NCBI GenBank assembly: GCA_002256345.1
Contig: NKIY01000002.1
Coordinates: forward strand, 930,001 to 994,000
Source: Bradyrhizobiaceae bacterium PARB1
GTDB taxonomy: Bacteria > Pseudomonadota > Alphaproteobacteria > Rhizobiales > Xanthobacteraceae
Length of the DNA stretch: 64,000 nt
Direction: 5' to 3'
The notes under the pieces were generated by a model. That model was not told where the DNA came from, ran no database searches, and worked only from the letters and a program-made list of their open reading frames with translations. This document shows positions 55,665 to 63,325 of this stretch, one piece after another. The number at the start of each line of letters is the position of its first letter. Within the stretch, counting starts at the first letter, position 1. Position numbers and translations under genes: made by a program.

Positions 55665-56672
55665 ATGACCCCATTTCGCGCCATACGTGCCGGTAAGCCG
55701 GCCTATTACCCCGACCAGACGATCTATGCGGAATATGCCGCAGGCGCGCTGGGGCTGGCCTTTGCCGAGCTCGATGGCGGCACCGGCCTGATCTTCGAAG
55801 TGTCCGGCGCCGGCAAGCGCTCTGCCTTTGGCGCCGGGCGCGGCTCGTTCTTTCCGCAGAACACGGCGACGGCGGCGACGCTGGCCAATGACAAGCACAT
55901 GGCCAATGTGCTGATGGCCCACGCCGGCGTCGCGACGCTGGGCGGCGATTATTTCTTCCTGCATGATCGGCATCGTGCCCATCGCGCGCCCGGCCATGAG
56001 CGCGAGGACGCCTGCACATTGTTTCGCAGCTTTGGTGGCACCGCCTTCGTGAAGCCGCTGAACGGCTCGCGCGGCGACTTCGCGCAAGGTGTTTCGGGCG
56101 ATGCCGCCCTCGCCGACTATCTCGATCAGGTCGCCGCGTATTACGACGCCATCGTCATGCAGCGCATGGTCACCGGACAAGAGTATCGCATCTTCGTGCT
56201 CGATGACGACATCGTCTACAGCGCCCGCAAGCTGCCGCCTGTCGTCACCGGCGACGGCACGCGCTCGCTGCGCGAATTGCGATCGGTGCAGGAGACGACA
56301 TTGAGCAGCCACGGCATTTCGTCGGTGACGGCGAAGGAGCCCGACGCCACGCTCGATACGGTGCCAGCCAAAGGCGAACTCTTCGCGCTCACCGGCCGCA
56401 CGAATCGCAGTGCCGGCGGCACTATGGACTTTGCCGAACCGGCCGACGCCGCCGCTGCTTTTGCGACGGCGCGCAGCGCCCTCTCGGCGCTCGGCCTGCG
56501 CGCCGGCGCGGTCGATCTGTTCACGCATATCGATGGCGATCCATCGGCCTTGCGCGTCATCGAGGTCAATGCCAATCCCTCGATCCGCTTTCTCGAAGAC
56601 GCCGGCCGCGCGGACCTGATTCTGCGCATCTGGCGCCACACTTTCGTATCGCTAGGTTTGATCGATGTTTAA
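55665..56672 (+). CDS. ATP-grasp ligase, cyanophycin-synthetase/RimK-like
   Basis: A 335-aa cytoplasmic ATP-grasp enzyme. Residues about 125-290 carry the fold: KPLNGSRGDFAQGV (phosphate-gripping loop), VTGQEYRIFVLDDDIVYSARK and VTGDGTRSLREL, text reminiscent of the ATP-grasp region of cyanophycin synthetase. The Mg-binding segment IEVNANPSIRFLED is near the C-terminus. Such enzymes join a carboxylate to an amine via acyl-phosphate. The ATG at 55665 is used. Its last 8 bases overlap the start of a FolC-like Mur ligase gene, so the two are translated together and likely serve one pathway. Product unknown. Confidence 0.8.
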   Translation: MTPFRAIRAGKPAYYPDQTIYAEYAAGALGLAFAELDGGTGLIFEVSGAGKRSAFGAGRGSFFPQNTATAATLANDKHMANVLMAHAGVATLGGDYFFLHDRHRAHRAPGHEREDACTLFRSFGGTAFVKPLNGSRGDFAQGVSGDAALADYLDQVAAYYDAIVMQRMVTGQEYRIFVLDDDIVYSARKLPPVVTGDGTRSLRELRSVQETTLSSHGISSVTAKEPDATLDTVPAKGELFALTGRTNRSAGGTMDFAEPADAAAAFATARSALSALGLRAGAVDLFTHIDGDPSALRVIEVNANPSIRFLEDAGRADLILRIWRHTFVSLGLIDV

Positions 56673-57987
56673 CCTGCCCAAATACGGCACCGGCGGCATC
56701 GGCCTCGCGCGCCTCGCGCTGCTGCTCGATGCGCTCTCCATCGATCGCGACCGGCTGCAGCGGCATTCGCTCGTCATCACCGGCTCCAACGGCAAGGGCT
56801 CCACCGCCGCCTTCTGCGCCTCCATCGGCCGCGCCTTCGGTCTGCGCACCGGACTGTTCACCTCGCCGCATCTGTATCGCTTCAATGAGCGCTTCCAGAT
56901 CGACGGCGATCCCGTCGACGACGAATTGCTCGACGCGCTGGTGCAGCGTATCGCCACGGCGATCACCGATCTCGAACATCACGGCGTCCACGAGACCTTC
57001 GGCGCTTTCGAAGCGCAGTTCGCGCTGGCCTGCCTGTATTTCCAGGAGATCGGCTGCGACCTTGCCGTGTTCGAAGCCGGCATCGGCGGGCGCTACGACC
57101 CCGTGCGGCTGATCGGCGCCACGCTTACTTGCGTCACCTCCGTCGATCTCGAACACACCGCCCTGCTCGGCAATTCGCTGACGCTGATCGCCTCCGACAA
57201 AAGCGATGCCTGCGCCAGCCATGGCACCGTGATCTATGGCGAGAATTGCCTGCCGCTGCGCTCGCATCTGGCGGAGTACAATCGGAGCCGCCATGTCAGC
57301 GGCCTGCATGTGGGCGAAGGCATCGTCATCAATAATGTAGTGACCTCGGCCAAGGCGCAGAATTTCAACTGCCGCGTCGGCGAGACCATTTTGCGCGGTC
57401 TCGAGATCGCGCTGCACGGCGAATTCCAGCTCAACAATGCCGCCATTGCCGCCGCGCTGTTCCTCCTGTGGATGCAACGCATGCATCCGGATGCGGACGC
57501 CATTCAGATCGATCATGCCATCCGCACCGGCCTGCGCGAGACCACGTGGCCCGGCCGTCTCGAAGTGATCCAGCGCAATCCCCTGACGGTGATCGATGTC
57601 GGCCATACGCCGGATGGCGTGATGCAGGCGCTGCGCGGGCTGCATGCGGTCCATGGCAAGGATGACTGGCTGCTGGTGCTCGGCGTTTCCGCCGACAAGA
57701 ATATAGACGAGATCGCGCGGCATCTGGCGCCGCATTTCGGCGCCATCGTCTGCACCCGCGCCCATCACAAGGGCGCCGATGCCCGTCTGGTTGGCGCCGC
57801 CGCGCGAAAGGCGCATGGCACGGCGCGCATCCATGTCGCCAATGCGATGGAGGATGCGGTACGGCTCAGCCAGCAACTGGCGCGCACCGTGCCGCGCAAG
57901 ATCTATGTGGCGGGCGGCCTGTTCGTCGCCATCGAATATGCGACCGTGCTGCGCGGTGGCAAGGCGGACGAGCTGCAGTTTTTTTGA
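56665..57987 (+). CDS. FolC-like Mur ligase-family enzyme, divergent
   Basis: A 440-aa Mur ligase-fold protein. The P-loop ITGSNGKGST is near residue 45 and the omega-loop TSPHLYRFNERFQIDG matches FolC (folylpolyglutamate synthase). Two other FolC signatures differ: the usual GLGGRxDATN reads EAGIGGRYDPVR, and DGAHNP reads DVGHTPDGV. The genomic neighbour is an overlapping ATP-grasp gene instead of accD. I read it as a FolC-derived amide ligase with a changed substrate. A second, standard FolC would be expected elsewhere in the genome. Confidence 0.78.
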   Translation: MFNLPKYGTGGIGLARLALLLDALSIDRDRLQRHSLVITGSNGKGSTAAFCASIGRAFGLRTGLFTSPHLYRFNERFQIDGDPVDDELLDALVQRIATAITDLEHHGVHETFGAFEAQFALACLYFQEIGCDLAVFEAGIGGRYDPVRLIGATLTCVTSVDLEHTALLGNSLTLIASDKSDACASHGTVIYGENCLPLRSHLAEYNRSRHVSGLHVGEGIVINNVVTSAKAQNFNCRVGETILRGLEIALHGEFQLNNAAIAAALFLLWMQRMHPDADAIQIDHAIRTGLRETTWPGRLEVIQRNPLTVIDVGHTPDGVMQALRGLHAVHGKDDWLLVLGVSADKNIDEIARHLAPHFGAIVCTRAHHKGADARLVGAAARKAHGTARIHVANAMEDAVRLSQQLARTVPRKIYVAGGLFVAIEYATVLRGGKADELQFF

Positions 57988-58003
57988 GTACCCACAAACT
58001 CGC

Positions 58004-58117
58004 CGTTCCGGGGCGCGCGTAGCGCGAACCCGGAACCTCGAAGTGGAGCCCACCGGCATTTCAACTATCTCAAGATTCCGGGTTCGCGTGCGAAGGCGCA
58101 CGCGCCCCGGAATGACG
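58004..58117. repeat. Intergenic inverted repeat (CGTTCCGGGGCGCG family)
   Basis: Left arm GTTCCGGGGCGCGCG followed by GCGCGAACCCGGAA; right arm TTCCGGGTTCGCGTGCG followed by GCACGCGCCCCGGAA. The arms pair over about 30 bases in total. It occupies most of the gap between the Mur ligase gene and the next oxidoreductase. Confidence 0.75.
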
Positions 58118-58192
58118 ATGGACGTGGCGCATTGCCCATCGCACCTATGCCGCGTAGCCTGCCCGCCAACGAATGAACAACGGGAGGCACAT

Positions 58193-59194
58193 ATGACCGA
58201 CAGCACCAACCGGCAGGTTCTTCTGGTGGAGAAGCCCGCCGGCAAACTCGGCCTTGAGCATTTCAAGCTTACCAATAGTCCCCTGCCCGAGCCGAAGGAC
58301 GGCGAGGCGCTGCTGCGCATACGCTATATCTCGCTCGATGCGGCCAATCGCGCCTGGATGCACGGCGCGACCTATCGCGCGGCGGTGGAGACGAACACGG
58401 TGATGGCCGGCGGCGGCATCGCCGAAGTGGTGTCGTCAAAATCGGATGCGCTGAAGCCCGGCGACATCGTGTTCGGCGATACCGGCTGGCAGGACTATGC
58501 CGCCGTACCGGCAAAGCACCTGACCAAACTGCCGCGCATGGCGCCACTGACGCATCTGTTGTCGATCTACGGCATCGCCGGCCTCACCGCCTATTTCGGC
58601 CTGCTGCATGTGGGCAAGCCGAAGGAGGGCGAGACGGTGGTCGTCTCCGCCGCCGCCGGATCAGTGGGCTCCATCGTCGGCCAGATCGCCAAGCTGAAGG
58701 GCTGCCGCGTGGTCGGTATCGCCGGAGGTGCGGAAAAGTGCCGGTGGCTCACCTCTGAACTCGGCTGCGATGCCGCGGTCGATTACAAGGACGGTGCGGT
58801 GTTCAAGGCGCTGAAGGCGGCGGCCCCCAATGGCATCGACGTTTATTTCGACAATGTCGGCGGTGAGATTCTTGAAGCATGTTTGCCGCAGATGAATCTC
58901 AATGGCCGCATCGCCTGCTGCGGCGCCATCTCGCAATATGACGGCGCGCCGTCCGCCACCGGTCCCCGCGGCGTGCCCGGCCTGATCGTGGTGAAGCGCC
59001 TCACCATGCAGGGCTTCATCGTGATGGACTACATGAACCAGCGCGACCAGGCGATGGCCGACCTGCAGGGCTGGGTGTCGTCGGGCAAGATCAAAGTGCT
59101 GGAGGATGTGATCGACGGACTTGAGAACACCCCGCAGGCGCTGATCGGATTGCTGGCAGGCGAGAACCGCGGCAAGCGGATGGTGAAGGTGTAG
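58193..59194 (+). CDS. MDR-superfamily NADP-dependent oxidoreductase (CurA/LTB4DH type)
   Basis: A 333-aa zinc-independent medium-chain reductase: GroES-like N-terminal domain, then the nucleotide site VVVSAAAGSVGSIVGQIAKL and the family segment DVYFDNVGGEILEACLPQM. These enzymes reduce C=C bonds of enones or act on 15-oxo-prostaglandin-like compounds. The start is ATG 58193 with a GGGAGG site; the longer frame overlapping the Mur ligase gene is dismissed. Confidence 0.9.
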   Translation: MTDSTNRQVLLVEKPAGKLGLEHFKLTNSPLPEPKDGEALLRIRYISLDAANRAWMHGATYRAAVETNTVMAGGGIAEVVSSKSDALKPGDIVFGDTGWQDYAAVPAKHLTKLPRMAPLTHLLSIYGIAGLTAYFGLLHVGKPKEGETVVVSAAAGSVGSIVGQIAKLKGCRVVGIAGGAEKCRWLTSELGCDAAVDYKDGAVFKALKAAAPNGIDVYFDNVGGEILEACLPQMNLNGRIACCGAISQYDGAPSATGPRGVPGLIVVKRLTMQGFIVMDYMNQRDQAMADLQGWVSSGKIKVLEDVIDGLENTPQALIGLLAGENRGKRMVKV

Positions 59195-59902
59195 CTCCTC
59201 TTTTCCCTCCCCGGAGCGCAGCGACAGGAGAGGGTGGCATGAGCGCAGCGAGTGACGGGTGGGGTCTCTCACCACGCTCCACGTCACGTGGGGTGCCCCA
59301 CCCCGGCCTTCCCCACTGCGCGGCTGCGCCGCTTGAGGAAGGGAGCACGTCTGTAGGCGCGTTGCTTCCTGTTCAAATGTCAAACAGCCCCTGCCCTTCG
59401 ACCATGTGATCCCGTTCACGCGGCGCTCGCGCGTCCAAGGCGCGCGCATTCCTTCCACCCTCTCCTTGAAGGGAGGGGCACGGAACGTCGGGGGCCCAAA
59501 GCATTCAGTGAGGCGGGACGGATCGAGAATGCGGCAGAACGGGAATATTATCCAAAGCAAAATGGGAATATACCTGCGCGGTACGCAAGTCATACCCCGG
59601 CCTGTCATCGCCCGCGAAAGCGGGCGATCCAGTGGACACCGCGATGCGGCGCGAGCCGAGAGATCAACGTTTACTGAGTGCCCCGGTCCTAGCGCGCAAT
59701 TGCGCGCACGGCCGGGTGACGACACGAAGAGTCCAGCCGAGCCAGACAACGACAGGGGTATGTGCATCCCGTCGCCCGTTACGCGATGAAACAAAACTCC
59801 GGGATCGCGAAACAAATTTCTACATGAACGCCATCGGCCGGAAACGTGCCCGGCCTAATGCATGGCCTCGACAGGGTGTCGCGTAGACGGCAGGAGGCCG
59901 TT
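59195..59902. repeat. 708-base non-coding stretch filled with palindromic repeats
   Basis: No gene is supported. About 59195-59345 is a repeat block with GGAGCGCAGCGACAGGAG and several GGGTGGGG/CCCCACCC arms. 59607-59628 is a hairpin, ATCGCCCGC-GAAA-GCGGGCGAT. 59692-59707 is the palindrome GCGCGCAATTGCGCGC. These look like worn copies of several repeat families placed side by side. The 3' end holds the ribosome-binding site of the next small gene. Confidence 0.55.
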
Positions 59903-60097
59903 ATGAACAACCATTCGATCCACAGCGCAGACCGCAGCACACATCTGAAGATCGTCCTCGTCGCCCTGGTCGCCGGCATTGTCGTGACCGGCCTCGGCAT
60001 TTTCTCGCGCGGCAATGACGATGTGCAGACCGCGCGCGTGATCAAGGCTGGCCAGCCGACGGCATTCACCAGCAGCGGCACCTCGGCGGTGCGGTGA
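59903..60097 (+). CDS. Small single-helix membrane protein of unknown function
   Basis: A 64-aa protein: a polar N-terminus (MNNHSIHSADRSTHLK), one membrane helix at about residues 17-36 (VLVALVAGIVVTGLGIF), then a short outside tail. The start is ATG 59903 with the strong site CAGGAGG. I do not recognise a family, but tiny proteins of this layout are common in Nitrobacteraceae. The strong ribosome-binding site is the main reason to accept it. Confidence 0.65.
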   Translation: MNNHSIHSADRSTHLKIVLVALVAGIVVTGLGIFSRGNDDVQTARVIKAGQPTAFTSSGTSAVR

Positions 60098-60220
60098 GAT
60101 TAGCCGTCGGCCAGATTGCGCTTCGCAACGCAGCCATCGCCTGAGCAATCTCGACACTCCCCCATCCCTGACCTATCCCGATCACAGGCGCGCCAATGCG
60201 CAGGATGAGCAGGTAGACCG

Positions 60221-61372
60221 TTGACTGACACAAAATCTCTCGCCGACAGCCAGGCGATCGTTCGTTCCTATGCCGGCAAGTCGATGCCGATCGAGCATCA
60301 GCGCACCTTCGTCACCCCCGAGATGAATTTTGCGACCCGCATCGTCAAGGCGGGAGCGCCGGTGCGGCCGCTGACATACGGCAATCGCCCGTTGCCCGAT
60401 TTCCCGATCGCCTGGAACGGCGCCACCTACGACATCTACGACTATGTCTCGCGCAACCGCGTCGCCGGCCTGCTGGTGATGAAGGACGACGAGATCAGGC
60501 TGGAGCATTACGACCTCGGCATCGACGCGCAGACGCGCTGGCTCTCCATGTCGATGGCGAAATCGTTCAGCACCACGCTGATCGGCGCCGCGATCCAGGA
60601 CGGCCATATCAGGAGCGTAGATGAACCGCTAACGACCTATCTGCCGGATTTCATCGGCACCGCCTTCGACGGCGTGACGGTGAAGACCCTGATGCAGATG
60701 ACATCGGGCGTGCGCTGGAGCGACGACCAGACCGACGCCAATTCCGAACGCCGCCACATGCTGGAGATGCAGATTGCCCAGCAAAGCGGCGCCATCATGC
60801 GCTACATGGCCGAACGGCCACGCGCTGCCGCGCCGGGCACGCAATGGTGCTACTCGACCGGCGACACCCATGTGGTGGGCGCGCTGATCAAGGCCGCCAC
60901 GGGCAAATGGCTGAGCGACTATTTCTCGGAGAAGATCTGGTCGAGGCTCGGCATGGAGCAGGACGGCGCGTGGTGGCTTGAAGCCCCTGAAGGCCTCGAA
61001 GTCGCAGGCAGCGGCTTCTTCGCCACGCTGCGCGACTATGCGCGCTTCGCCCGCTTCATCCTCGATGACGGCGTGATCGACGGCACCCGCGTGCTGCCGG
61101 AAGGCTGGGTGCGCGAGGCCGGCTCGGCGCGCGAGATCGGCGGCAAGCGCGTCGATTACGGCTATATGTGGTGGATCGTGCCGGGCGCGGACGGCGCGCT
61201 CGACGACGGCGCCTTCACCGCGCGCGGCATCTTCGGCCAACTGATGTATATCAATCCGAAGCAGCGGGTGATCTGCGTGGTGCTGAGCGCGCGCGCAAAG
61301 CCTGCGAGCATGATCAATCCGGCGGTGGCGGATAACGCGTTCTTCAACGCGCTGGTGGGGGCGGTGAAGTAG
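60221..61372 (+). CDS. Serine hydrolase, class C beta-lactamase family (esterase/peptidase type)
   Basis: A 383-aa protein with the catalytic SxxK motif Ser111-Met-Ala-Lys114 (LSMSMAKSF) and the second-motif Tyr211 in WCYSTGDTH. Length fits the penicillin-binding-protein/beta-lactamase superfamily. No clear signal peptide is present, so an intracellular esterase or amide hydrolase is likelier than a resistance enzyme. The start is TTG 60221. The gene converges with the nitrile hydratase operon; a role in nitrile or amide use is possible but unsupported. Confidence 0.85.
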   Translation: MTDTKSLADSQAIVRSYAGKSMPIEHQRTFVTPEMNFATRIVKAGAPVRPLTYGNRPLPDFPIAWNGATYDIYDYVSRNRVAGLLVMKDDEIRLEHYDLGIDAQTRWLSMSMAKSFSTTLIGAAIQDGHIRSVDEPLTTYLPDFIGTAFDGVTVKTLMQMTSGVRWSDDQTDANSERRHMLEMQIAQQSGAIMRYMAERPRAAAPGTQWCYSTGDTHVVGALIKAATGKWLSDYFSEKIWSRLGMEQDGAWWLEAPEGLEVAGSGFFATLRDYARFARFILDDGVIDGTRVLPEGWVREAGSAREIGGKRVDYGYMWWIVPGADGALDDGAFTARGIFGQLMYINPKQRVICVVLSARAKPASMINPAVADNAFFNALVGAVK

Positions 61373-61375
61373 CCT

Positions 61376-61464
61376 GTAGCCCGGATGAAGCGCAGCGTAA
61401 TCCGGGGACCGGCGATATGTGGCACGTCTCAATCCCGGATTGCGCTACGCTCCATCCGGGCTAC
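61376..61464. repeat. GTAGCCCGG inverted repeat, copy 4
   Basis: Left arm GTAGCCCGGATGAAGCGCAG, right arm CTACGCTCCATCCGGGCTAC, interior GGGGACCGGCGA as in copy 3. It lies exactly between the convergent serine hydrolase and nitrile hydratase accessory genes. Confidence 0.8.
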
Positions 61465-61467
61465 GGA

Positions 61468-61854
61468 CTAGGAGCGGAAATCCCCCGGCTTCAGCTCAAT
61501 CGGCTGACCATGCGGCGTGCGGTCCGCGGCGTGGTCCCAGGCATCGCGATAGCGATGCAGGTCGTCGCGCGTCGTCACGCCCTTGTCCGCGATCAGGTTT
61601 TCCAGCGTCGCGAGCCAGTGCTGGTAATAGGTCTCGCCCGTATCGGGATCGCCCTCCGCCTGCGCGCGCTTGATCTCGGCGGAGAGCGCGGCCGCCCATT
61701 CCACCCAGGTGAAGACGCCGCGCTCATGCAGCGTCACCGTCATGGCAAAGGCCTGCGCCTCCCACGGCGCGCGAAACACCGGGCCGTCGGCATCGCGCGG
61801 AATGTTCGGGATGGATGCGACGGCAACGATGGCGGCAGCGCGATCGTCCGACAT
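61468..61854 (-). CDS. Nitrile hydratase accessory/activator protein (TIGR03889-like)
   Basis: A 128-aa protein with FRAPWEAQAFAMTVTLHERG and FTWVEWAAALSAEI, the signature of the small nitrile hydratase accessory family (P14K type). Such proteins help insert the cobalt ion and oxidise the cysteine ligands of the alpha subunit. The start at 61854 overlaps the beta-subunit stop as TGATG. It is the last gene of the operon. Confidence 0.88.
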   Translation of the reverse strand: MSDDRAAAIVAVASIPNIPRDADGPVFRAPWEAQAFAMTVTLHERGVFTWVEWAAALSAEIKRAQAEGDPDTGETYYQHWLATLENLIADKGVTTRDDLHRYRDAWDHAADRTPHGQPIELKPGDFRS

Positions 61855-62510
61855 CACGTCGGCTCCAGATAGGAATCCCACGCATCCACCGACACGGTGA
61901 CAGCGGGATCGCCGTCATCGCCCCACAGCTCGCGGCCGTCGAAGCGCACCGTGTAGAGCCATTGCGGCGCTTCGCCGTTGCCCATGGCATTGCTGTCCGG
62001 GAACACATGGGCGCCATGCAGCAGCTCGATGGTGCCGACATGGCCGCGCACATAACGCGGCAACCGCGTGTGAGTGGTCGGTGCCATCACCTTGGCGCGA
62101 ACGCGGTCACCGACGGCAAATCGTGCAGGCGTATCGATCTCGCGTTCGGTCGGACCGCCACGACGGAGCATGGCATCGACCTCGCCGGGCTTCAGCACCG
62201 GCACATTCTTGCGCGGCAGCAGCGCCTGGCCGCTGTCGAGTTCTTCGCGCGAGACGAGGCCGCGCTCGGCCATCAAAGTCTCGAGGCCGCCGAGCCAAAC
62301 CTCGTAATAGCTGCGGTTGAGATAATCGCGCGGTGAGCGATTCTCGCGGGCATAGCGCGACATATCGATATTCCACTGGCCCGGCTTCGCCATGGCCAGC
62401 GTGATGCCGAGCATGCGGCGCTCCCACTCGCCGTGGAAGACGGGCTCGTTCGTCTCAGGCTCGACTTTGCCGAAGCCCTGATGGCCGCCCATGTCATGCG
62501 CGCCGTCCAT
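61854..62510 (-). CDS. nthB: Nitrile hydratase beta subunit
   Basis: A 218-aa subunit beginning [14 protein letters not shown], the conserved N-terminus of the beta chain. The middle has RSYYEVWLGGLETLM and the C-terminal SH3-like domain YVRGHVGTIELLHGAHVFPD. With the alpha subunit it hydrates nitriles to amides. The start at 62510 overlaps the alpha stop as TGATG, so the two chains are made together. The longer frame running through the alpha gene is discarded. Confidence 0.95.
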   Translation of the reverse strand: MDGAHDMGGHQGFGKVEPETNEPVFHGEWERRMLGITLAMAKPGQWNIDMSRYARENRSPRDYLNRSYYEVWLGGLETLMAERGLVSREELDSGQALLPRKNVPVLKPGEVDAMLRRGGPTEREIDTPARFAVGDRVRAKVMAPTTHTRLPRYVRGHVGTIELLHGAHVFPDSNAMGNGEAPQWLYTVRFDGRELWGDDGDPAVTVSVDAWDSYLEPT

Positions 62511-63166
62511 CACACCACCTCCGCGGGCTGCTTCGCCACGCCGGTGCCGATCATGCTGTCGCGGGTGACGAGATCCGCAAGACGCTCCTCGCTCCAGCCT
62601 TGGGTGCCCTCCGGGCGCATGGGAACGACGAGATAGCGGATCTCGGCGGTGGAATCCCACACCTTGATCTTCGTTTCCTGCGGCAGCGCGACGCCGAAAT
62701 CGCCGAGCACGCCGCGCGGATCGCGCACCGCCTTGGAGCGATAGGGCGCGGCTTTGTACCAGACAGGCGGCAGGCCCAGCACCGACCATGGATAGCAGGA
62801 GCACAGCGTGCACACGACTATGTTGTGGGTGTCGGGCGTATTGACGACGGCAACGATATGCTCGCCTTGGCGCCCCTCATAGCCGAGCTCGGCGATGGCC
62901 GGTGTCGCGTCCTGCAAAAGGCGTTCGTAAAAAGCGGAATCGCTCCATGCTTTGGCGATGACGCGCGCGCCGTTGCGCGGACCGACCTTGGTCTCATAGG
63001 TCTGGATCAGCTCATCCAGTGCGGCGGGATCGACATAGCCTTTCTCGACCAGAATGCTTTCCAGCGCGCGTACGCGCAGCTCCGTCTCGGACAATTCCGA
63101 ATGGTCGTGGTCATGGTGATGACCGTGATGATGACCATGGTCATCGTGATGATCGTGCCCGCTCAT
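62510..63166 (-). CDS. nthA: Nitrile hydratase alpha subunit, cobalt type, with His-rich N-terminus
   Basis: A 218-aa catalytic subunit. The metal-ligand motif [10 protein letters not shown] has Cys119, Cys122 and Cys124; the Thr at position 120 marks the cobalt class (iron enzymes have Ser). The first 22 residues contain 12 histidines ([18 protein letters not shown] and on), an addition to the normal N-terminus that could bind cobalt. Start ATG 63166. It is the first gene of the alpha-beta-accessory operon and is divergent from an amidohydrolase. The amide product would be hydrolysed by an amidase not seen here. Confidence 0.95.
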   Translation of the reverse strand: MSGHDHHDDHGHHHGHHHDHDHSELSETELRVRALESILVEKGYVDPAALDELIQTYETKVGPRNGARVIAKAWSDSAFYERLLQDATPAIAELGYEGRQGEHIVAVVNTPDTHNIVVCTLCSCYPWSVLGLPPVWYKAAPYRSKAVRDPRGVLGDFGVALPQETKIKVWDSTAEIRYLVVPMRPEGTQGWSEERLADLVTRDSMIGTGVAKQPAEVV

Positions 63167-63285
63167 GGCGACATCTCCATTTTGCGTCGAATCCACCACA
63201 GTTGCGCTGCGCACGCAACATGCGTCGCCCTGCCGAAACTGCAGGCGCGCTGCCCACTCTACAATCTTGCGGCCATAGAGGATTT

Positions 63286-63310
63286 ACGTCATTCGACCCG
63301 CGTCAATGAC
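63286..63310. promoter_or_regulatory. Candidate operator before the amidohydrolase gene
   Basis: CGTCATT (63286-63292) and AATGACG (63304-63310) form a dyad with an 11-base spacer, ending 15 bases before the amidohydrolase start and 120 bases from the nitrile hydratase start. It could control either gene. It overlaps the ribosome-binding region, so a repressor site is the natural reading. The outer sequence also resembles the CGTCATTGC repeat ends, which weakens the case. Confidence 0.3.
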
Positions 63311-63325
63311 GACGGAAGGTTCACC

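Noticed and set aside
55405-55668. An 87-codon frame ahead of the ATP-grasp gene
   Set aside because: No ribosome-binding site, no domain, and it overlaps the start of the well-supported downstream gene.
55665-57987. Calling the pair a split cyanophycin synthetase
   Set aside because: The Mur ligase part carries FolC-type loops instead of the MurE-like sequence of CphA, so the simple split-gene explanation does not fit.
61854-62813. A 319-aa protein reading through both nitrile hydratase beta and part of alpha
   Set aside because: The upstream 101 codons are the wrong frame of the alpha gene; the conserved beta start MDGAHDMGG is at 62510.
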